The notes below the pieces were generated by a model. It saw only the letters and a list, made by a program, of their open reading frames with translations, was not told where the DNA came from and did no database searches. A stretch of DNA of 64,000 nucleotides from Pogostemon cablin (lineage: Eukaryota; Streptophyta; Magnoliopsida; Lamiales; Lamiaceae), in the NCBI GenBank assembly GCA_023678885.1, contig CM042966.1:22024028-22088027 (forward strand), given 5' to 3'. The translations under genes and the position numbers were made by a program. Numbering within the stretch: the first letter of the stretch is position 1; every line of letters starts with the position of its first letter. Below are positions 45,076 through 55,518 of the stretch, piece after piece.

Positions 45076-45402
45076 GCACTTACCTCAGCAGGCTACAGTC
45101 TGATGGATTTAAAATCCAAACCAAAATTGTAATAGATAATATTTGAGTTCCGACGCCTATAAAAGGGCACATGTATAGTCATTCGGAACATCACAAGTTT
45201 TCACACCACACACCACACCACCTACAATAATTCTCTCTCTATATTTTCCGCTTAGCTTTTATAAGAAGGTCATCTTGGCCAAAAATATGTAAGTATTTTG
45301 TTTAAACTTTTTATATTTTGTTAAATATAAATATAATTCCTGGTTTAAAACCAGAGAGTATGTTTATAACCCTAACTTAAAGTTAGAGGTATAAATAAAA
45401 AA
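44907..45402 (+). repeat. right terminal repeat of the provirus
   Basis: It matches 37784-38291 apart from 6 substitutions and the 12-bp indel. It ends AAATAAAAAA directly against the target duplication. Confidence 0.92.
45042..45165 (+). promoter_or_regulatory. viral promoter, right copy, with intact tandem TGACGTCA
   Basis: Two perfect TGACGTCA palindromes (45042-45049 and 45054-45061) are followed by TATAAAAG at 45158-45165. The copy points outward into flanking plant DNA, so if active it could drive readthrough to the right. Confidence 0.7.
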
Positions 45403-45423
45403 ACGATATTGAACTGATTTTCA
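45403..45423. repeat. right target-site duplication of the provirus
   Basis: 21 bases identical to 37763-37783. Confidence 0.9.
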
Positions 45424-46111
45424 CGATTCCAGAAATTCTACATCAAAAAAGAAATTTCAAAATTTTTATTAGGGTTGTTTAATTGGAAAGAGGAATAAAC
45501 GAAGGAGAATTCGGATTTGAGAATGGGAAGATAGAGCTTTGAAGCAAAGTTGGTGCGTCGAAGAAAGCAAGGGAGTGGGGGAGGGAGAGATTGCACATGG
45601 TAATATGGTCCACTTGCTATTAATTTGTGTACCCATTAGTATTTTCTTTTTCTCATTGTATCTGATTGCAAATAAGCTCTAAAGTGTGTATCTGTGAGTA
45701 ATAAACCCTATATTTAAAATAATATTTTAAACAAAAAAGTTTCAAATTATTTAAATAATTTAAATAAATTACAAACCCTTTAAATAATTATAATCAATTT
45801 TCAAACCTCTTATTTAAAAAAATTACAATGTGACCGATCATAATCCTTACGTCTACTTTAAAGGTGATCATTTTTTTCACGAATGAATATTATGTTTTTT
45901 ATGTGTAATGGGTAATTGTATATGTAGTGAGTCATATGTGAGACTATTTTACTAAAAGAAGAAAATTGATACATTTGGAGTAAACACCCAGAATGATAAA
46001 ATAAGAACCTTTAGGATTAACAGATGGATATATATAAAAAAAATTAAAATTAAAAAATAAATAAATTAAACATCAATCATGTCCGTGCAATGCATGGGTT
46101 ATGATTGCTAG
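45424..46111. other. right arm of the large Helitron
   Basis: No gene is identified. A less AT-rich stretch at 45480-45600 could be leader sequence of a third captured gene read on the minus strand (CT-rich there), but I cannot identify it. The segment ends with the hairpin and CTAG. Confidence 0.4.
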
Positions 46112-46550
46112 TATTCTAAAATTTTGAATTCGGTTTATTGATGGAAAAATATGAATAGGATTTTTAATTATGAAGGGGTATAATTGTCTTTATTGGGGTA
46201 TGTTTAGCAATAAGCATATAAATTCTTAGAATATATGGGGTGTATTTAATAAAGAGATTATTACCACTTACTATACACTATCTACTATAATTAATATAAA
46301 ATACATGAGAAAAAAATTAATACTACTGGATACAAATAAATGTAATGTTATACCTAATATGCCCTCAACCTCACCTAAAGAATCATTCCTAATATATCTA
46401 AACTAATTATGGGAGTGAATTAAGATTATCTTCCCATATATGTTTATAAATATATTCATTGTTCAATATACGATTATTTCATCAATTTTTATCTATCCGT
46501 ACATATAATTGAATAGATTATCTTCAATATATTTTCAATTTCATAATTAA

Positions 46551-46596
<46 letters not shown>

Positions 46597-47837
46597 TTAT
46601 CACTCTTATTATATTATAGTTTGCTCGGTACCTGAAAAAAATTCAACCGATAAAAGAAAATGATGAATTTGAAAATTTTATAATTAAAAAATAATTTCCA
46701 TATTATATACACTTAGTACCTATATATATACTCCATTATAATTTAATATAAGATACGTCATTTTTTAAAAAATTACCTAACATCAACATTTTTTTTTCTA
46801 TCCATAACACTTAGTATATTTTTTTTGTTGCACATAAAACTTACGATTGAAATAACATTTGCTGCACATAAATATTTTTATTGCACATAACATAAATATT
46901 TGTGTGCAGTATATATTTTTAAAAAAGTTTACTGTACATAAATAGTTCTGCTGCACATTAACACAAATGTTTGCGTGCAGTATATTTTAATAAAAAAAAT
47001 TTATTGCACACAAATATTTTTGGTGCACATAAAACTTATGATTCACGTAATATTTGCAGCACACAAATATTTTTGATGCACATAATATAAATATTTGTGT
47101 GTAGTATAAAAATTTGTTGCACATAACACTTATGATTTACATGATAATATTTACGTTCACAAAGCACTTTTTTAATTTACAAAATATTTTCGCTGCACAA
47201 TATATTAACAATTCACATAACATTAATTTTACTTTGCATATAATATTTTTTTATTTACATAATCATTAATCATTATGCTGCACAAACAAATTTTTTATAC
47301 TCCATATAGTATTTGAAGCGACAAATAGCAATGAAAGGTGAAAATATAATTTTATGATACAAGGGAAAGGTGAAATAGGTTATATGAATGAAATAAAAAA
47401 AAATTAATAATTTAACGATGTAAGGAATGAAATAAAAAAAAAAGTTTAATCTACATGTGCAACAAAAGTGTTTTTTGGTAAGAGATTTGACATTGTGCAG
47501 AGGACATTTATTAGGGGCATTTATTAAGAACAGAGACATTTTATACACCTTCTATATTTTGATCAAACAAGGATAATATTGAAAAATTGTAATATAATTG
47601 TGTAGTTATTAATAATAATTTTTAATGATTGTATCTCACTATAATAATAGGGTATTGTATGTATCTCTTAGTTATTGGCCCTTTAATAAATGAGGTATGT
47701 TTAGCATTTTCGAGGATGTAAATAGCCGACACCTAACTTTAATTATATTTTATAGATCCACTTTTATGATCATCAAAACTATTTTTTATTATATTTTCAT
47801 GGGGTCCACACAGCACTAATACAATTACTCACTATAT
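46112..47837. other. AT-rich spacer with (AT)n and TGCACATAA repeats
   Basis: No gene is seen. There is an (AT)n run at 46556-46590. At 46840-47265 the words TGCACATAA, TTTGTGTGCAGTATA and AAATATTT recur irregularly many times. A similar TTGCACATA-rich stretch is at 50100-50390. A TIR-like end (TTTAGCATTTTCGAGG) lies near 47700. Confidence 0.5.
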
Positions 47838-47965
47838 ATTATATTCCCCACTCACATTAAAATACTATATTAATTGATCTCAGTATAAACAGTAAACGTA
47901 ACTCTTTAAATGAGATGGTGAAATTTTTTTTTCATAATTCGATATTACTTTTCATTTATTTAATA

Positions 47966-48237
47966 TTCCATCCAACTCAACTTCAACTTCGCACTTCCAT
48001 TTTGATTCGTCCCAAATTCAACTTCACACTTTCATAAAAGAAAAAAAAAAACTAATTAATATCTCTCTAACATACTTTGATTTCAAATTTATCATCACAT
48101 TTTTAACTCACATAACACACTTTATCATTTATTTATTATAAAAATATACCATACTACCCACAAAAGTAATTAAAAAATATTTTTTCTTAAATTTCGTATC
48201 TACAATAAATGTGGATATGAATTTGGGACGGAGGGAG
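47966..48237. mobile_element. Stowaway-like MITE in duplication unit 1
   Basis: TA-flanked; left end TTCCATCCAACTCAACTTCAAC, right end TTGGGACGGAGGGAG. The interior has near-mirror blocks CAACTTCACACTTT. Confidence 0.7.
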
Positions 48238-48918
48238 TATATATATTAATTTTCATTTAACAAGTAATCACTTTTAATAAAATTATTATTATTATTATTA
48301 TAAATGGTTTAATATATAGTTTAAATGTTTATTATTACTTTACCTTGATCAGGTATCACTTTATATTAAAAATATTTTCACTTTTTATTCAACTCATGAA
48401 TTGTTCTTAAAATAATTCAATTAAATGGTTATTTCTTTCTTCTTTATCATGCATAGCTTTTTATTAAAATGTTATCACTTTGTATTATTTTATTGAATTA
48501 ATCGTGAAATAATTCAATTAGACGGATGTCCCTTTTTTTTTAAAAAAAAAAATTACTTTTTAATTAAAAATATTATCAAGTTTTAATTGTTCACGAAATA
48601 TACTTTTGTAATTAGTTATCACCTTCTATTAAGGATGTTATCACTTATCATTTAAACTACTCCATGGAGTAAATTATTCATGAAACAGTTCACAACACCA
48701 TTATTACTTTTCATTAATTGGGTATAACAATATTCATTATAACGGTTATCACATATTATCACATTTCATGAATTTAAAATATTTAAATTATATTCCACAC
48801 TCACATTAAAATACTATATTCATTGATCTCAGTGTAAATAGTAAACGTAACTCTTTAAATGGGATGGAGGAATTTTTTTTCATAATTCGATATTACTTTT
48901 TATTTATTTAATTTAATA

Positions 48919-49190
48919 CTCCATCCATCCCAACTTCAACTTCGCACTTCCATTTTGATTAATCTCAAATTCAACTTCACACTTTCGTAAAAGAAAGAAA
49001 ACTAGTAATTAATATCTCTCTAACATACTTTGAATTCAAATTTGTCATCACATTTTTAACACACATAACACACTTTATCATTTATTTATTATAAAAATAT
49101 ATGATACTACCCCCAAAAGTAATTGAAAAAATTACATTTATTAAATTTCGTATCTACAATAAATGTGGATATGAATTTGGGACGGGGGAG
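48919..49190. mobile_element. Stowaway-like MITE in duplication unit 2
   Basis: TA-flanked copy of 47966-48237 with ends CTCCATCCATCCC and GGGACGGGGGAG. Confidence 0.72.
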
Positions 49191-49234
49191 TATATATATT
49201 AATTTTCATTTAACAAGTAATCACTTTTAATAAA

Positions 49235-49274
<40 letters not shown>

Positions 49275-49790
49275 GTTTAATATATAGTTTAAATGTTTTA
49301 TTATTACTTTACCTTGATCAGATATCATTTTATATTAAAAATATTTTCACTTTTTATTCAAAATTGTTAACAAAATAATTCAATTAAACGATTATTGCTT
49401 TCTTCTTTATCATGTATAACTTTTTATTAAAATGTTATCACTTTGTATTATTTTATTGAATTAATCGTGAAATAATTCAATTAGACGGATGTCCCCTTTT
49501 TTGTTTTTTTTTTAAAATTACTTTTTGATTAAAAATAATTTCACATTTTATCTATTCTATAAAATTTTCATGAAATATACTTTTGTAATTAGTTATCACC
49601 TTCTATTAAGGATGTTATCACTTTTCTTTTATAATGTTTTCACTTTTATTTATACTACTCTATGGCGTAAATTATTATTCATGAAACAGTTGACAACACC
49701 ATTATTATTTTTCATTAATTGGGTATAACAATATATTCATTATAACGGTTATCACATATTATCACATTTCATGATTTTAGAATATTTAAA

Positions 49791-51289
49791 TTAAAAAATA
49801 AATTAAATGAATAATAAAATTTAAAGGAAATTTTACTAATAGATACATATTTATAAGTGTTATTAACCATGAAATACATTGATAGTAATTTATTACTACT
49901 AGACATATAAAAATATGTTGATATACCAAATTTAACCTCAAATATTAATTATTAAAGAAATCCTGGTATAATATGGAAAGTTTTTTCCTTCATTTTATGC
50001 ATGCTAATCTATGTTGAATTAGTGAAATCTTCCAAATTATCTTATTTAATTTTCTAATTTTTTGTCAACTTTTTTAATTAAGTACATGTATAAAATTTCT
50101 ATTTATATTCACAAAGCTTCTTTTTTTTTTCTGTTCACATAATTTTATGCTACACATATGACTTACTATTTACATAATCTTTAATTTCACAAAACACTTT
50201 TTTTATTTATACGACATTTACGCTGCACAGATTATTAACGATTCACTTAATATTTATTTTGCACATAATATCTTTTTATTTGCATACAAACTACTTATCA
50301 ACATTTACGCTTCATATAGTTTTTTTTATTCTTATTCACATAACAATTACACTGCACAAAAAATTTTATGTTGCACATGACGCTGCACTTGATTTTTGAT
50401 ATAAATGTAATAAAATTAGAGTTGGTCTCCTGTGCCCCCAGAGACACATCGTCCCCATAGAACACAAGAGTTTTAGTATTAAAACTCTTGTTCTCATGGG
50501 GGCACAGTGTATCCCGAGGCACATGAGTTTTTTGCTTAAAATTATTAATAGATTCAAATAAATTTCTACACTTTCTCAAATTAAATATTATGAAAAAATA
50601 TCATTATTTATATAGAAAATTTGTAACTATAGAAATTATAAAACTTATACACATTAGAGAGTTTTTTTTTCGTATTGAATTTAAAATTCTTTTTTTAATA
50701 TATAAAACATAAAATAAAATGATGAAACATAAAAAATTTCGTATTAAAATAAAATAATTTTAATAGATTATTAGAATTAAATGCGAGTTTCATACTAAAA
50801 TAATTTTTCTATTTTTGGAATGCATATATAGATGTGTGCATATTAAATATTCCACAAATCATTCAATTTTAATGTATGGGTAAATGTGACAATCTTGTGC
50901 ATTAATTTGTAGTTATTAGTTATGTTAGGTAAAATATGTATCTCATGGTAAATATGTGTTTTATTTGTACTTATTAGTAACTAACCCAAATTTAAATTAT
51001 TTCTTTTAAGTAATAAAAATTTTAAATTTAATAAGGAAAAAACTTTAAAAAGTATATATATTAGATACTAAAGACTGTTTAAAAAATTTTAATTAGGTTA
51101 ATGGATAATCCGTCTTACGAATAAAAATCTATTAGACGGTCTCACCCAAATCTTACCACAATCTGTAAGTCTCGAATTTTTCATTACAGAAAATTACGAA
51201 GTTTCTGGTTTTTCATATCAACCACACTACACATTTCCAAAGACTAACAAAAAATATCTTTCATTTCCTCCCTCTAATAAGTCTACTAA
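49791..51289. other. AT-rich spacer with a foldback element
   Basis: No gene is seen. It holds TTGCACAT-type repeats (50100-50390), the foldback at 50430-50524, and near 51107-51160 a remnant of the TCCGTCT..AGACGGTCTCACCCAA family also seen at 27899-30217. Confidence 0.5.
50430..50524. repeat. foldback/hairpin element
   Basis: The centre is a perfect 12-bp inverted repeat, ACAAGAGTTTTA (50464-50475), GTAT, TAAAACTCTTGT (50480-50491). Outer arms continue imperfectly (GTGCCCCCAGAGACACATCG against TGCCCCCATGAGA / GTGCCTCGGGATACAC). It is a probable miniature foldback element. Confidence 0.7.
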
Positions 51290-52047
51290 AATGAAGTAAG
51301 TTTATAGAGGGATTCGAGTATAAGACTGTATTCATTTCAAGCCATTTGATACAATCCATCCAAAGGCGATATGAATACTCACATTCGAAGAAGACATGAC
51401 TAATTGTTTCCGAGGCTCCTTTGCAAAACTATCATTAGCATCTTGGCCAAAATCATTCTTCTTTGAAGGTTTATATTTGTTAGAAGACATTTTCAGCAAG
51501 ACTCTTCATGCATGAACTCAAACTTTATGCAAGCAATTTTGTCCACACAAGGCTGAAATTTTCTTTTTTCTCTATATCTTAATCAATTTGATATTTCCAT
51601 AAAGTCTCGTAAGCTCTTCTTGCTGTATATTTGACTTCTTTCTTAAATCCTCATTGCTAAGAATCTGCTTTACTTATTTTAAGAGAAAAAGAATGAATAA
51701 TCAAAAGTAAGTCTTTTACATCTCTATCTCAGTAGAATGAAGATCCCGTCTCCACCTCCACCTTTACCTCCAATTCCAAACTCCCTCAACCCACTCCCCC
51801 ATCTCTGAGTTACTAGCCTCTTTATCTAAATTGAGACAATAAAGTTTTAAGAAAATTAGTGCTAAGATATTCTCCTGTCTAATTGTCATTCCAAAAAGAA
51901 ATATTACTCACATCTCCTAGCACTCTAACAAGCCTAGAAAAAAATCAACCACTTTGTATATCCCCAACATGTTTCAATATCTCTCCCCACCACCTCGAAG
52001 GTTTAAAAGCTCTACCCAATATTTTATTATCCAATTACATTCCTCCC

Positions 52048-52637
52048 AATACTCCCCACCTACACCTCAAAACTCTAGCCCAAGACATATTACTCTCATG
52101 TAAGAATCTCCAAACCCATTTACCCAATAGGGCATGGTTAAAGGACTCTAAGTCCTTAACCCCAAGCCAATAACTTTAGGATAATACAAAGTAGACAATT
52201 TAATACTCCCTCCGTCCATCCCCAATCTATCCGTTTACTTTTTGCGCTTGGATTAAGGAGTATTATTATTTAATGTATAGTGGGTAGTTGTATTAGTGGG
52301 GTGTGTAGGTCCCATATTTTAATTGTATTAGTGGGTGGGTGGGTGGGTGGATCCCAAGTGTCCAAAAGTGGAAATGGATAGATTAAGAGTGGACGACCTA
52401 AAATGGTAAAATGGATAGATTGACAGTGGACGGATGGAGTATAAGATATTATTTTAGCATTCTCCCACCTAGACCTCAAAACTCTAGTCCAAAGCATATT
52501 ACTCTCTTGTAAGAATCTCCAAACTCATTTACCCAATAGGGCATGGTTAAAGGACTCTAAGTTCCTAACCCCAAGCCAATAGCTTTAGGATAACACAAAG
52601 TAGATAATTTACAAGATATTATTTTAGCATTCTCCCT
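52048..52637. repeat. tandem duplication of about 170 bp inside the LINE, one copy holding a MITE
   Basis: CACCTCAAAACTCTAG.. through ..AAAGTAGA(C/T)AATTTA appears at 52053-52203 and again at 52473-52613. The second copy continues AAGATATTATTTTAGCATTCTCCC, which also follows the MITE at 52442-52466. The MITE therefore entered copy 1 after duplication. Confidence 0.85.
52206..52439. mobile_element. Stowaway MITE
   Basis: 234 bp, ends CTCCCTCCGTCCATCC and GGACGGATGGAG, TA on both sides. It is the best-preserved member of the family that was split at 15460-17165. Confidence 0.88.
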
Positions 52638-53814
52638 CCCCCCACCACAAAAAAAAACAGTTGCTGCAATTTAGAAATCTGTCTCAAAATTGTTTTAGGA
52701 GCACGATAGATGAACCACTCATACGTAAGAATAGAAGAAAGCACTGAGTTTAGGAGAGTAAGTCTTCCCCAATAGAGACTTTCAATCCTTCCCAGTTCTT
52801 GAGCCTCTTTCGCACCTTATGAATCACATAGTTCCATTTACATTCTTTTTGATGTGCACTACCTACTTTAACCCCTCAATAATTTAAAGGGATTTGCATC
52901 AATGCTCAGCCCAACACTTTAGCAGCCTCACAAACCCACCTTTCATCCACACTAATACTATAAATACAACATTTCTCCTTATTCAATTTCAAACTTGAGA
53001 CCAATTCCAGAAGCACAAGGAATTTTTTCAGAAAAATAAAAAATTTCTCTCTCGCGTACTCAATAAAGATTGTATCATCTGCAAATTGAAGGTGAGATAT
53101 CCCCATCTTATCTTTCCCCACCTTCACGAGCATAAAATAATTATTCTCCATTGCTTTGAACATCATAATGCTAAGACCTTCGGCAACCAAAAGGAGTAAG
53201 AAGGGAGATAGGGGATCTCTCTGTCTTAAGCCTCTTTTCACATGTAGGACTTCCATTCACAAGGATAGATGCTTGAGCTGGTGTAACACATTCTATTACC
53301 CATTTGATCCATCTTAGGTTAAACTCAAATGACCTCATCATTTGCTCCAAGAAGTTCCACTTAACTAAATCATAGGTTATAGCGAAATCAATTTTGTATA
53401 GCATAATACACTTATAATTTTGACATTTAGCCTCTTTAATTACTTCATTAAGAATAAACACACTATCCATAATATGTCTACCCTCAATGAAAGCAGACTG
53501 TTGATCAGAGATGAACAATTTCATAACCTTGTTAAACCTGTTTGCAAATACCTTAGAGATGATTTTATAAATACCCCCAATCAAAGATATTGATCTATAA
53601 TCATTAAAGCTTTCAACTACCAATTTTTTTGGAATAATGCTATAAACGAAGGGTTAAACCCCTTCACAAATTTTCCATGGTGAAATTCTTGAATTAACCT
53701 CATAAAATCTGTGTGAATCAGACTTTAAAATTCATTACAAGAAATTTGGGTTTACCCACGTACTCATCATATGTGGGTAAAATCTATTGTTGTGTGGACA
53801 TTTTATTTTACCCA

Positions 53815-53880
53815 GGGCCGGCCCTGACATTATAAGGGGCCAAGACGAAATAAAAAAGGGGCCTGAGTCTCCATTATATT

Positions 53881-53912
<32 letters not shown>

Positions 53913-55460
53913 AATAATATAAAAATATACCACATGTTCGACTATCACATCGAATCTTCTACGTCATTTTCGTACATAATATCCTGTGACACATTATATG
54001 ATTGTCATGTAAGATGGGAAAAAAATCTAATCATAACCCCTAGGATTTAAGATTTCCTTTGTAGGGTATATAGTTCTCCTTTCTCTCCAACATGTCATCC
54101 ATCCAACGATGTGGCATAGGAGATGATATATCAAAATGACACAAAGAATCTGAACAATTGCAATTTACGAAAATAAAAATTTTAAAATTAAAATTTACAA
54201 GAATAATTCCAAAGAAAAAGTATGCAATATATTTTGATAATCCTACTATCAAGTATCAACTAATTTATGTACATAAACATTTAAATTAGTAAAATATATA
54301 AATAATTAAAATAAAATGTATAAAAATCAATGATATAATTTTAGTTCGTAGAAAAAATATCAAGTAAACAAGAAATAATTTTAGTTCATAGAAAAAATAA
54401 TGTCTAATTATAATTTAAGATTATTGAATAATTGATTATAAAATAAAAGTTATAATGAAGACTAGAAATTTGAAAATTCAATTGTTAAGAATGAATATAT
54501 TGGGAACATTGACATAAAGAGACGGGAATAGAAGTTATGTCTAATATTGGTTTGAGTAATAAAATATGGGCCATTGATAGAAAAATGAATTCTTAATTAG
54601 CTAGTCAAGTAATATTATCTGTCCAAAATAAATTTAATACACTATACATATAGAAGTATATAAGAATTTGGGGCTAGGGATGATAATTTTGCGGGTTTTT
54701 CCGGGTACCTGATCCGATCAAACCTTACTGGGACTGATATGGGTACATATAAACGAGTTTGGGATGAGCGTGAAAAAAAAATTCTTATTAGGATTTGGGT
54801 TGGGTTCGAATTCACCCCCTCGGATACCCGCTACCTAAACCCGAATAAGTAATCGGATAAGGGTAGCGGGTACCCACATATACCCATCCCATTTAATACT
54901 TGCATGTATATGTTTTATAAGGGATTCGAACACTTAATCTCATATTTAAAAAATATATCTTCACCGTTTATACACAAGTAATTTTTGTTACATCTTCCAA
55001 TATTAAAATAAATATACAAATCATTAGTCACAATCAGAAACTCTATTTCGCAGATACCTATCATTTTATTTTATTTTATTTGTATGTTATTTGAAGTTTG
55101 AAGGAAAGATCTTAAAACTTGTGTAGTGATTTTTTGTCATGTTTTAATTACTATTTAACGTTGAGACCAAGAATGTTTAATATTGTGGACACATTTATTT
55201 AAATGTATGAGACTTGAAATTTAATATTTTAGGTTAAAAAAATAGGTTTGACGGATTCGAGTACCTTTGGGTAGGAACAATCAGGTACGGGACGGATACG
55301 AGTATTACAAGTAGTATTTTAAACGGTTATGGGACGAATACGGGTAATAATATTTTAGTTGGATACAGATTCGGGCACCCTACCCACTGCCATCCCTATT
55401 TGGGGCCTCCTATTTTTTGGGGCCCATTGCAAATGCCCATGGGTACATCCCTCAAGGTCG
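53815..55460. mobile_element. hAT-like element (non-autonomous)
   Basis: The left end CAGGGCCGGCCCTGA is a typical plant hAT end. The right end, read in reverse, is TAGCCCCGACCTTGAGGG, with shared GGGGCC words just inside both ends. A second repeat (about 54665-55397, ends TAGGGATG and CATCCCTA, rich in CGGGTA/TACCCG words) is nested in it. No transposase remains. Confidence 0.5.
54665..55397. mobile_element. nested element with TAGGGATG ends
   Basis: Inverted ends TAGGGATGATAATTTTGCGGGT and GGGCACCCTACCCACTGCCATCCCTA, with inner mirror blocks of CGGGTACC / GGGTACC. Similar words occur at 35165-35600. Confidence 0.5.
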
Positions 55461-55518
55461 GGGCTACATGTGAAGAAAGCTTTAGCCATTTCATTTAACT
55501 TTTTATATATATATATAC

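Larger units (their letters stand above)
37784..45402 (+). mobile_element. endogenous caulimovirid (florendovirus/petuvirus-like) provirus with terminal repeats
   Basis: It is a 7619-bp insert with direct terminal repeats 37784-38291 and 44907-45402. They are identical except for 6 substitutions and a 12-bp tandem duplication in the left copy. A 21-bp direct target duplication flanks it. Gene order is movement protein, coat protein/zinc knuckle, aspartic protease, reverse transcriptase, RNase H, then a separate 3' ORF, with no integrase. This is the florendovirus-type plan in Caulimoviridae. The circular unit is about 7.1 kb. Coding is damaged by a TAG (40109-40111), a frame change near 42.5 kb and a TAA (43489-43491), so it is a defective old copy. 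Confidence 0.9.
34206..46111 (+). mobile_element. candidate large Helitron carrying DREB2 and SAHH fragments and the provirus
   Basis: The 3' end is strong: imperfect hairpin CCGTGCA-A-TGCATGG, then CTAG (46108-46111) followed by host T. The 5' end fits TCTTGTCTATATAATAAAAC at 34206, just after an A, or alternatively TCTATATAAT at 34211. Between them lie a Stowaway, tandem repeats, two host gene fragments in the same orientation and a pararetrovirus inserted later. No Rep/helicase is seen. Acquiring several gene pieces is typical of plant Helitrons. The pairing of these two ends is inferred. Confidence 0.5.
47838..49790. repeat. tandem duplication, about 950 bp per unit
   Basis: Unit 1 (47838-48787) and unit 2 (48788-49790) start with CACTCACATTAAAATACTATA and proceed in parallel. 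Each contains a Stowaway-like MITE, a TTATTATTATT run, TTATCACTTT-type words, and an end TATCACATTTCATGA. Divergence is modest and includes a longer (ATT)n in unit 2 (49214-49270). Confidence 0.85.
51290..53732 (-). pseudogene. LINE (non-LTR retrotransposon) reverse-transcriptase remnant
   Basis: On the minus strand, frames from 53732 downward give plant LINE ORF2 segments in order: DYRSISLIGGIYKIISKVFANR, DQQSAFIEGRHIMDSV, LRQRDPLSPFLLLL, the catalytic block LQFADDTIFI (near 53080-53110), GRLTLLNSVLSS near 52750, and an ETISHVFFECEYSYRLWMD zf-RVT-type segment near 51380. Frames change repeatedly. The endonuclease end is missing; similarity stops at 53732, where a CACTA-like end begins. There is an internal tandem duplication at 52048-52637. 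It is not functional. Confidence 0.85.

Noticed and set aside
37784..45402. Reading the element as a Ty3/gypsy or copia LTR retrotransposon
   Set aside because: There is no integrase or chromodomain, and the repeats lack TG..CA ends. The last ORF overlaps the right repeat, the target duplication is 21 bp, and a 30K movement-protein domain is present.
33434..47735. One giant TIR transposon between the similar ends at 33434 and 47735
   Set aside because: Ends are alike, but no matching target duplication exists, and a weaker partner at 46170-46255 is equally possible.
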